From assembly GCA_013115135.1 (NCBI GenBank), contig JABANP010000110.1:1-64000 (forward strand): DNA of 64,000 nucleotides. Direction: 5' to 3'. Positions 32,600 through 41,361 of this stretch are shown here, piece by piece. A program made the position numbers and the translations under genes. The notes below the pieces were generated by a model that was given only the letters and a program-made list of their open reading frames with translations, was not told the origin of the DNA and did no database searches. The first letter of the stretch is position 1. Each line of letters opens with the position of its first letter. The DNA is from Perkinsus olseni. Taxonomy: Eukaryota > Perkinsozoa > Perkinsida > Perkinsidae.

Positions 32600-34480
32600 G
32601 CCCCTAGCCTAGGCGGAGGCGGAGGGTCACGTCAGCTTGGTTCGGGGCAGTGGGGACCATTCCTGAGGAAGGGCAGGGGCAGTCGCCCCGTCACGGGGCT
32701 ACGGGGCCCCCGGGGGCCGCCCCCGTGGCCTCGCCTCCGCCTATTGACAGCGCCGCTGCCTATGCCAGCGCCAATTCTATGATTCTGGCTCTGCAGTTTC
32801 TCGAGCTCTCGCCTTTTCTGTTTTGCGATTCGGGCCGAGGTGGGCATTTGTGAGATATTCCCAAGGTATTACCAATTGAGAGCTACACGAAATCGGAACT
32901 CGCGATTCGGGAGTGCTACAACGAACCATGAGCACCACCCAATCTTGCGCACTTGAAACCCCTAAATTTTTTGCACGGGGCAGAGGTGCGCAGGCACAGG
33001 GCAGTGCAAGGAGGCACGGGGCACAGGCATATACTGAGAGGGGGGGCACGGGGCTGTTTGCCCTCAAATAAGCCTTAGCCAACACACTGGTCACTGCGCA
33101 CCGCGTAGGTCCTTTCCGCACGCCTGGCGTGCCACGCCAGTTCGTTGCCCGGCAGTGGTTCGGATCGCCTGCGGCAATTGGCCCGGCCATGCTGGCTCCA
33201 CTGCACCTTGCACAGGTCAGGGCTCCCAGCTTCGGGATGACTCACTGCTCTGCACCATGGCACCTGGGTCACCCTGGGTGACTCACCCAGGCTGGGTGGA
33301 CGGCCTTCATCCTGTGCATGATGGCGTCCTGCTCAATGGAAACTTCCCCTGACAGTGTCCTGCTCTTGCAGACTAGCGGAACGGATTACTCATTCGCTCC
33401 CAGCCTCAGAGCCAGAGGTAGGCTCCCGCTGGGTTCCCGCCCGCCCGCGAGTCGAGCAGGCGGTCGAGGAGGTGAACTCCTGGAGTAACTCCAGGCTCCT
33501 CTGACCTGTTCAGCCACCGCGGCTACTCTGTCGTTTGTAGCGCCTGCGCGGACTCGTTCTCTACTTACGTGACGCTAGTTGCGTCATGAGCTTCGGTGTC
33601 GTTAGCGCCAGTGGCGACTCGCCACCATTTGTGTGTCCACTTTATACGCGTGATTTGTGACAAATTATTTGTCTCATACCAAAGGCTGTGGTCCACAGCC
33701 ACCATCTCTTTGTGTCCCACAGTTCGTGGAGCTCCGTGCCCGTTCACGACGCTTTGAGTCGTCTACTTCGCTCACTGGTTTTTGTCCTCCACTCTGGTGA
33801 CGCTTCCCGCGTGGACTCCGTTTCGTGCTCAGTGAGCACTGCTCACCCGACGGTACAGGGCGGGCAGCTTACCGCTTGTAGGAACTGCACTGCCGCTACC
33901 CGCGCAGCCAACATTCTGCGCTGCCAGTCCACCAACCCGGCATGCAGTTCATCGAGCATCCGGTGTCGCTCGGAATCCGAGCCTCGGACGTGTCCGGATT
34001 CTGCTTCCTTCTCTTTACAACCTTCCGGCGGCTGGTGTCGCTTCACACGGGGAAGTTTCTCCTACCCTCCTATCCGGCCACCGACTCGTGCTGCTTCGGC
34101 AGTAGGCACGGCCTTCACGAGGCCTTCCCGGAGATTCTTCCTCGGTGGGTGTCGGGGTTTTACTAGCACCTCCCGCATACGGCCTACCGACCAGCTTCTC
34201 TCCGGGGCCCCCGAGTCGGCGGATATCACAGCGGCTGTGATTGCTGCAATCGGCGTCGTCGATCTCCTTCTACGTTCGTCTCCACCCACGCGGCGCTGCG
34301 CTTGAAAGCGTCGCGCATACAGCGTATCCACGGCACAGCACTCGGTAGGCTCTCGTTAATCTCGCTAGTCAGCGGCTCCTCGTTCCAATCGTGAGCGGAG
34401 TCGCTTGCGTGACACCATGAAGCGACCATGCGGTGCTTTGATGGGCATGGGAAGAGACCTCGTCGTCTCGAATCGATCTC
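32600..34480. other. GC-rich intergenic tract, no recognised gene
   Basis: It includes a Gly/Arg-rich frame (32847-32632, minus) and a 205-codon plus-strand frame (33688-34305). Opposite it lie minus-strand frames such as 34429-34226 and 34046-33843 with more protein-like composition (MLDELHAGLVDWQRRMLAAR). None could be assigned. A G-rich repeat (GGCACGGGGC words) lies near 32975-33050. Confidence 0.3.
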
Positions 34481-34507
34481 AACGATGGGGGTCGCCTGGT
34501 AGGAGTG

Positions 34508-35312
34508 TGCACTATTCTACTCAACAACTAGAGTAGAGTGGGTTGGATAGGAGATATATGATAAGCAGGAAGAGCGTAGGGAATACAATAGCTAAGGGAC
34601 AGAAGCTTTATAGCTACTCTTAGGAATTGTGTGATGGGACAGTGCAGTCCTCTACCACGAATACGGCATACAATGCTAATAGGAACTGAATGAACCATAA
34701 GTTGAATACTTCACAGGGCGTCTGATTCTTCGACCCGATCTTGTAGTTGATGTGGTTTCATTGATCTCATCAACCGCATCTCCAGTCATAGTGGGCGTCA
34801 AATTGGGGCTCGTAACCGACGAAGGTGATGGCGATACAGGTGGCATACTTGCAGTGGCGGTCGATGATCCAGAATGAGACGCAGTTCCTTGAAGTTGAGC
34901 TTTACGCTGCATACGGATTCCAAAAACGAAGAGGACCACTCTGAACCATTTGTATCCTTGAATCCTTCGAGGAGGTAGGAGTGATCGTACTCGACTTGGC
35001 TGCCACCTGTAGTCTTGGAGGAACTGGAAGGCACTCACGGATATGGCGTTCTATGATTCTAGGGTGACCTCCGATGTTGCTTCCACTCATAGATAGGTAG
35101 ACTTTATTGCCGTCTTGTCGCAGAACAGTCATAGTCGTCCACTTCTTACCAACCTTGAACAAGGAGCTGCTACTGCACTATTCTACTCAACAACTAGAGT
35201 AGAGTGGGTTGGATAGGAGATATATGATAAGCAGGAAGAGCGTAGGGAATACAATAGCTAAGGGACAGAAGCTTTATAGCTACTCTTAGGAATTGTGTGA
35301 TGGGACAGTGCA
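34508..35312 (-). mobile_element. Small LTR element A (TRIM-like) with 139-bp LTRs and 4-bp target duplication
   Basis: The LTRs at 34508-34646 and 35174-35312 appear identical, begin and end with TGCA and flank a 527-bp interior. AGTG is duplicated on both sides (34504-34507, 35313-35316). An unoccupied copy of the target sequence lies at 35586-35692: GGGGTCGCCTGGTAGGAGTG runs directly into TCTCCTCCCCGGC, while at this element the two halves are separated by it. The minus-strand order is LTR, then GTAGCAGCTCCTTGTTC (shared with element B), then the remnant ORF, then a purine-rich GGTAGAGGAC before the second LTR. This fixes the orientation. Confidence 0.92.
34676..35162 (-). pseudogene. Remnant of the 3' end of a pol gene inside LTR element A
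   Basis: Two overlapping minus-strand frames: 35162-34902 starts MFKVGKKWTTMTVLRQDGNK, and 35038-34676 ends with SGRRIRRPVKYSTYGSFSSY, a basic tail of the kind found at the C terminus of Ty1/copia or Ty3 integrases. The frame changes near 34980. The remainder of gag and pol is missing, so the element must have depended on other copies for mobility. Confidence 0.5.
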
Positions 35313-35316
35313 AGTG

Positions 35317-35692
35317 TCTCCTCCCCGGCTGATCGATTCGCGACTTGAGCTCTTTTCCCATTGTATGTTACGCAAGGTCGCGGACGAAGAGCCGGGATTT
35401 TAGTAACCGATACACTCTGTGTGTCGAAGGAAAATCCACGGTAGTCCGCCGCAGGAGACAATCGTGTGTATGCGTGCGGGGCGGGGTACGTCAGCGAGCC
35501 GTTCATCGCGAAAGGTCAGCGTCTGGCACGGTAGTGCCGGGTGTCCTGTCGATGTTTTTGACCCACCCGTCCCTCCCTCAAGGGTGGGGTCGCCTGGTAG
35601 GAGTGTCTCCTCCCCGGCTGATCGATTCGCGACTTGAGCTCTTTTCCCATTGTATGTTGCGCAAGGTCGCGGACGAAGAGCCGGGATTTTTG
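35317..35692. repeat. Tandem repeat that includes the empty target site of element A
   Basis: TCTCCTCCCCGGCTGATCGA and about 65 following bases occur at 35317-35402 and again at 35606-35692. Only the second is preceded directly by the GGGGTCGCCTGGTAGGAGTG half. This is the pre-insertion structure of element A. Confidence 0.85.
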
Positions 35693-35699
35693 ACCGGCG

Positions 35700-36465
35700 T
35701 GGATGGGGACGAATGGACCCCATTTGGGGAACTATCGTGGAAATCGCCCTATGCCCCTGCTCACGCAAGATCAAAGCCCGGGAAATGCTGAGGAACCATT
35801 TCGATAACCCCCTCAACCGCTAGGACGGAGAGTTAGCGAGCCCACCTTCAAGGTGGGAAGGTGGCACCTTGCACCCTGTCATTTTCACGAATCAACCGTC
35901 AGGACCAGTGCTCACCGAAGAGCGCGAGTACTGGGGTCCCTACTATGGCACTCCATTATCTAGTCTCTCATCATCATCGACACAACGGGTCGGACCGGTA
36001 AGACGCGTTTTCATCGGAGCGAAGTCGTTTTATATGAGCAAGATAGCAACAAGGGCACAGAAGTCGCTCAGAACTACAGGTTCATCGGTATTTCACACAT
36101 AAATTCTATAATTCCCGAAGAGGCTGACATTATTCCCCGAAATAATTCCTTTCTTCCCTTCCCCGAGAATGTTCCCGGGAACTATGGAGATAATTCCCCA
36201 CTTTCAGCCACCCTGGCTACAGGTCGACGCTCGGCAGGGCGTGATTCGGCTCATCCTAGCAGTAGCTGTTAAATCCAGAAAGCCTGTTGAAACAAAGCGT
36301 TCTGAAGTCCGAGAACAGCAATACTCCGCTTTAGCTACTCAAAGAACATGGATTACGCATAGTGCGCTGCGCACTGTGCTTCAACTCGGAGGGCATGCTT
36401 TACTTGATCCTGGGTCTGCCAGGCCCAGACCCGGTCTGGGCACCCAGATGTTACGTAGCTTCCCG
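35700..36465. other. Intergenic; contains a truncated hAT-MITE end
   Basis: Near 36120-36215 GGGAATTCC-like words end in TTCAGCCACCCTG, resembling the right end of the 32161-32467 MITE. No matching left end or target duplication was found. No gene recognised. Confidence 0.4.
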
Positions 36466-36650
36466 CCACTGGACAGAACACGACAAGGCAATCTGGGAGG
36501 ACTCCTTCCTTCCTTCCTTCCTTCCTTCCGAAGGAGCCTGTAACTTCTATCGCAAGAACCTCAAGCGCTATATGCAGTCGATCAACTTGAAGCATACGGC
36601 ACATATGCATCACAACCAAGGGGAAGACAGAATCGGCTCAGAAGCATAAC
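36466..36650 (+). repeat. Dispersed repeat module, copy 2, with (TTCC)n hairpin
   Basis: Aligns with 15405-15600. Relative to that copy it has an added block CTCCTTC-(CTTC)n-GAAGGAG at 36502-36536, whose ends are perfect inverted arms around a TTCC microsatellite. Confidence 0.65.
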
Positions 36651-36797
36651 GATCTGTGCCTCATCACGTTACCAGTGCGAATGTACTATCACGAAATCGG
36701 TCTCACCAATTGTGATGAATCTCGTCACAGTCACAGTTCATCATTACGCGCTTTGAAAATCTCTCGTCCCTAGCAGTGACGTGAACACAGTATGCAT

Positions 36798-36882
36798 GTA
36801 CGATCCTTTAAGGATCGTACATCCCTTTAAGGAGTAAGAGTCTCTGACTAAGGATATCCTTAGTCAGAGACTCTTACTCCTT
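36798..36882. repeat. Two adjacent perfect palindromes, arms of 11 and 27 bp
   Basis: The segment 36798-36820 has arms GTACGATCCTT and AAGGATCGTAC around one T. The segment 36829-36882 is a 54-bp palindrome with no spacer: arm 36829-36855 begins AAGGAGTAAGAGTCTC and its exact reverse complement is 36856-36882. Such a spacerless palindrome would extrude as a cruciform. Confidence 0.95.
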
Positions 36883-37103
36883 AGTCAGGGGAGGCTTCCC
36901 TTAACCATACCTTCTCTCAGATGAGAGTCTCATCCGTTCTAGAATCTAGAGTCTAGATAATCTGGCAGATAGGCTCATTGCGGCGAAGAATGACCCGGTT
37001 GATTTGTACGCGCTTTTGTCACAGTGAGCAGTGCTCACTGAGCACTTGTGGGTTTGCATCTAGTGGCTTCTCCTGAGACTTTTTTGAATATGATTGTTAG
37101 TAC

Positions 37104-37227
37104 AGTAGATTGGTGCCAACTCAACCTTGATGGTCTGGTAGGAAGTCCTAGACGGATCAATAGTGTTGCATCGCTGAATGATCGATCAAGCAGATCTTAG
37201 TGGTACACAATAATTGTCCCCTTTACA
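37104..37227 (-). repeat. 3' LTR of the 8-kb retrotransposon
   Basis: Shorter than its partner: it lacks a 16-bp and an approximately 10-bp block present in the other LTR. The polypurine tract (minus strand GAGAGGGGGCA) ends immediately beside it at 37228. Confidence 0.9.
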
Positions 37228-37245
37228 TGCCCCCTCTCAAAAAGT
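37228..37245 (-). promoter_or_regulatory. Polypurine tract
   Basis: The minus strand reads ACTTTTTGAGAGGGGGCA directly before the 3' LTR; the purine run GAGAGGGGG is the expected plus-strand primer. Confidence 0.7.
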
Positions 37246-37411
37246 CAGGGATAATTAGACGGATCTAATCTAACGACTGGCTTTGGAATACGGGACGAAC
37301 GACGAAGAATGGGGGGTTCATCTTCTATACTATCGAGACTGGTAAAGCTCATATTCTCAGCCATAGAAGAGTCTGAACTAGAGGATGAATGATGGTCAGA
37401 TATAGTATCAG

Positions 37412-37793
37412 TCAGATATATAATCTATATAGTAGATTGAGATCACATTGATAACAAGGAACATCAATAGTAGTACAGCTATCAGTAGTCTTCTTCCTTG
37501 CTACCGTACCATCGTCATCTATATCTGCACTTGGGGGGAGTAGACGAACTTGAGACGGATGAACAACCTTAGCTTCGTTGTTGGCATCGAGGGAAATGAT
37601 CTCTATCCGCGATGGAGAGAGAATCTTTGATACCACAAAACGCTTTGCTCCAAATAGTGGAGTTGTTTGTGGGAAGGCAGAGTACTTGACCTTCTTCAGC
37701 ACCAAGTCACCAACAGAGAGAGTTAACCTGTTGTTATCATTGTTGTTGGGAGCATCCTTCTGCTTGGCTTCGTTAACCGAATTCCATAGCAAT
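37412..37793 (-). pseudogene. Integrase C-terminal domain
   Basis: LTLSVGDLVLKKVKYSAFPQ and RFVVSKILSPSRIEIISL form the SH3-like C-terminal domain that follows the core in Ty3-type integrases. The core and this piece are in the same frame once the 709-bp MITE and one AAT copy are left out. Confidence 0.75.
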
Positions 37794-38502
37794 GGAGTTT
37801 CACCCGTGTTGTGTGAAACGCTAGTGTGAAACGCATAATGCATAACGCAACGCGAAATAGACGATATTAGAGCTCAAAACGCGAAAAACGCGTAGGCGTT
37901 AAACATACCGTCATCCATAACGCGTTGACATAACGCGCGAGAGGCAAAACACAATAAACAGCACAACAAGAAATTTAGACGATAGAAACCAAGCGGCAGG
38001 CCCAATCCCAGTTTGCTGATGATAGAGGAAATCGAAGTTAATTCAAATTCTACAAGCGCAAACCATCTTCGGGGGCTTACTCCCAGCTCTGTGCACATGG
38101 CCTCTAGCTCTTGTGTATAGAATATCGGAGCGTTTCAAAAACCCGAACGCTCGCTCTACTATACTCCTCACGCTCGCGTGCCTGGCATTGAACATAAGCT
38201 GCTGTGGCGTGAGTCCCTGACGGTTGACACGTTTGTGAGGTGTGAAGAGGTCTGTTGGTTGTGTTCGTGCAGTTGAGTCTCGTGATGATGAGTGATTCTC
38301 GCGTTGTGTTGTGTTTTACGCGTTTAACACTACGCGTAACGCGGTAAACACGTTATGACGCGTTATCGCGTTAGAGTTTTTCGCGATATTGCGTTTCACG
38401 CGTGCGTTATGACGCGAAGTGTTATCTCTACACAACATATCGCGTTTTTCGCGTAAAACACTTCGCGTAAAACTGTTTTACGCGTAAAACAGGTGAAACT
38501 CC
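37794..38502. mobile_element. 709-bp ACGCG-rich MITE inserted in integrase, 3-bp target duplication
   Basis: The ends are GGAGTTTCACC and GGTGAAACTCC, perfect 11-bp inverted repeats, flanked by AAT at 37791-37793 and 38503-38505. The inside is saturated with ACGCG/CGCGT words in both orientations, making long imperfect foldbacks. A 3-bp duplication is typical of PIF/Harbinger elements, but the superfamily cannot be fixed from so short an end. Confidence 0.9.
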
Positions 38503-38936
38503 AATGAATGACCAAAGAAGAGAGAAGCGGGACCGCGATGACTGACCGAATGAGAGATAGAGTTGTGGACATGGACTGCTCGCCCCAACCATGATACCAC
38601 TAGACGATGATTCGATTGCTGTGAATGATGCTGTTGATACTGTAGTTGTGAACAAAGGACAGATTGGCGTAGTAGTCGATGGAATCTCTCAACAACTCCA
38701 TTAGTCTCCGGTTTAATAGGTATAGAATACCGCAATCTGACATTTCTTTCAGCGAAATATCTTTGTAGTCGAGCAGATTTAAAAACTGAAGAGTTGTCGC
38801 AAAAAACTTCTTGTGGTAGAGGGTATAAGGAGAAGTAGAAGGTGAAGACCTTGATAACACTGTTGGTGTTCTCACCCGAAACGAGTTCGAAAGCAAAGGC
38901 ATAGCGTGAGAAACCATCGATAATAGTAAGCACTGG
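38478..38936 (-). pseudogene. Integrase catalytic core
   Basis: IDGFSRYAFAFELVSGENT carries the first core region, FCDNSSVFKS the second Asp, and NGVVERFHRLLRQSV the Glu of the D,D-35-E triad. The frame is offset from the zinc domain by a shift near 38935 and is broken at 38502 by the MITE. Confidence 0.85.
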
Positions 38937-39864
38937 TTAAAGAAGGGAATGGGGATGAGTAACGTCAAAGTAGAGGCGTTCTATAGGCTTAGTGAGGGAC
39001 TTCGTGAGAGAACCAGTGTGCTTGTAGGACTTGCTAGTATTGGGTTTTACTTGCAAGCAAATTTCACAAGTAGAGATGTAGGTGCCAATGTCACGATCCA
39101 TGCCGGGCCAGTAGTAGTGCTTTGACAATTCTTCTCGAATCTTGGGGACACCCGCATGGTTGAACTCCTTATGAATGTCAGCGATTAGTCGACCTCGTAC
39201 TTTTTTTGCCGGAATGGAGACCGTCACCGGATGTCCAACATCGAGAGGAATGTAGGATCGGTATAAGGTGTTGTTCTGAACAGAAAGCTGCTTGTAACAA
39301 CGTCGGTACTGAGGAGGAATGGCGGGGAGACAGAGGTCGATGGTCACGGACTGACTGAAAAAGGGCTTGTAGATCTGGGTCATTCTGGTAGTTGCAAGTT
39401 GGAGTAGAAGTAGATTGCGGCGATGCCGATATAGCACCCAAAAGTTGTAGAACCGGTGGGCTTGTTGGAGAGGAAGAGAGAGGAATCCAAGCTTGTCTGC
39501 TGAGGTAGTCAGCTCTGGTGTTTTCCTCACTAGTGATGAGCTTCAGTTGGAACTTGACACCATTTGCAGCGAAATATTCGACATGTTCTCGTATAGCATT
39601 GAGCAGTCTATTTATAGCTTGGCGTTCGACAGTTTTGGTCTTGATGGTTAATGGGGAACCTTTACACCACCGATACACCGTGCTACTATCAACATAGGCC
39701 TCGATAGAAGAAATAGAAAGTCGTCGCTCTTCATGCCATGTTACCAGGGCGCTAAGAGCCTCGGCGAAACTCCTCGCCTGAGGCGAGGACCCAGGACTCC
39801 TGGGCCAACCGCGACAGATAATCGGCTCTGCTGCTAGCGTGCCCGGGTACCTTACAATAAACAA
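38937..39864 (-). pseudogene. Second, partial RNase H plus integrase N-terminal zinc domain
   Basis: In overlapping frames: ARSFAEALSALVTWHEERRL, AYVDSSTVYRWCKG and ENTRADYLSRQ again match the Glu helix, Asp strand and last Asp of RNase H, but the first strand is absent. It is followed in the next frame by the integrase HHCC domain IHKEFNHAGVPKIREELSKH and YWPGMDRDIGTYISTCEICL, then LYFDVTHPH at the start of the catalytic core. The order RT-RNase H-half RNase H-integrase implies a recombination joint near 39790. Confidence 0.75.
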
Positions 39865-40222
39865 CTTCTATCCCAGCATCACTGAGCGCACACAAGAGCT
39901 CGCTCATATTAGTGAGCAGTCTACGGACAGCAATCCGCTCAGTGCTTTTCGAAGACGTTCTCCCATTTCGGACCCAGTTTAAAGCAACTTTCGAGTCGCA
40001 AGCAACATACAGCTTCTTCAACGAACCTGGAGGTCGTGAGCCCAGAGTATCCACTAACCAGAGAACCATCCTCGAGAGAGCAAGGAGCTCAAGACGATTC
40101 ACATGATGAGGCAGTTGTGATTTCTTCCAGAAGAAGGAACCACACGCGAGGGTCCAAGTACTACCATCTTCACGGTCACCAGGCTCAGCAATTTTGTTGG
40201 AGTCAACGGCGTCGTCACGCAC
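39752..40222 (-). pseudogene. RNase H domain 1 of the retrotransposon
   Basis: Continues the RT frame after the slip: LACGSFFWKKSQLPHHVNRL leads to the catalytic-Glu helix NRLELLALSRMVLWLVD, then VACDSKVALNWVRNG (Asp strand) and GHASSRADYLSRL (last Asp). All four catalytic positions of a complete RNase H can be placed if the preceding YYSDASASGG strand is included. Confidence 0.8.
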
Positions 40223-41361
40223 TTGAACATACCATGCCCCCCTGATGCCGATGCATCAGAGTAATATTCTAAGGCAGAAGGGACTACTCGTCCAACGCAA
40301 TGCGAGCACGGCTGCAGCAACAATTTCTGCAACTCTCGTAAGCAGTCAAGCACCACTTGAGACTCACGCGCAGTCAACACCAAAGGCTGATCCCACGAGG
40401 AGCTTTTACTACCAGCAATACGTCGCAGAAGATCTCCTCGTGCCCGAATCTCGCCATGCTGAAGAAGGGGATCACAGCCAGCACTAGCGCGGCCAGCAGC
40501 AACGAAGAGCATCCGCTTCGACCATGTAGCAACATCCAAGAACTTCGAAGGGATGGGTCGTTTACAACATGAAAGCACAAGTCGATTGCCTTCTTCCATA
40601 CTCCATGTCATGCCTAAATGCTTGAAGCTACCATGATGGGAGAGTTTAGAAGAATCGTTCTCCCTTTTTAGGGGAAAGTCGAATCCTAGTAAGCCTCCCA
40701 CCCTCCGAATTTCTTCAACAAGGCGTACAGCAACATCGCAACCGTGATACTGGCCTTCATCACAAGCACATATCGTAATATCATCCAGATATACATATAG
40801 TTGACAGCACCGGTTAAAACAGTATCGATCAGCGGGGCTCAAACTAGCGAATGCCTTCTGGATCAAATACTCCGTCAGGCAAGTGAACAATACTGAGGGA
40901 CCAGCATTTAGTCCAAAAACTAGTCGACGAGAGCGATAGACAACTTGGTTCGACACTAGGGTCAATGCCCGAGATGTATGGAGGCGATAGAACGCCTGAG
41001 CAGCATCAATAGTAATAACTCGGCTTTTACGGCTACTATCCCAGTTGAGTCGGATGGCTTGAAGAATCTGACTACAAGTAGGACCTCGATACCCGGCAGC
41101 AGGTAGAGTCGAGTTTTCCACTCTCGCATCGACCACTGGCCGTACAGCAGTTGAACGGCCAGGTGCGAGTAGAGGGAATACCAGCAGGCTCGACGAAGAG
41201 GGGCGTAGTACCAACACCATCGGAGGTTTTAGTCCACCAAGAACGATTGAGATAGCGATCCACTTCCGTCTGGTAGATTTCACGCTCAGTGGGCGAGAGT
41301 GACCTGAACATCGGCCTTGTATAATCATAAATAGGCCTCCTTGATTTCGCCGCTGCATCAC
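40099..41361 (-). pseudogene. Reverse transcriptase ORF of the retrotransposon
   Basis: Homology begins near 41190 (FPLLAPGRSTAVRPVVDARV) and continues with VITIDAAQAFYRLHTSRAL, VFGLNAGPSVLFTCLTEYL and the catalytic LYVYLDDITICA (YLDD form of YxDD). It ends in the first RNase H strand, YYSDASASGG, immediately followed by a six-G run at about 40240 where the frame slips. Confidence 0.85.

Noticed and set aside
33688..34305. 205-codon plus-strand frame
   Set aside because: Ser/Arg-rich without motif; opposing minus-strand frames are equally open, so coding sense cannot be decided.
37794..38502. ACGCG repeats as a replication origin or telomere-like repeat
   Set aside because: Clean inverted ends and target duplication show a transposon.
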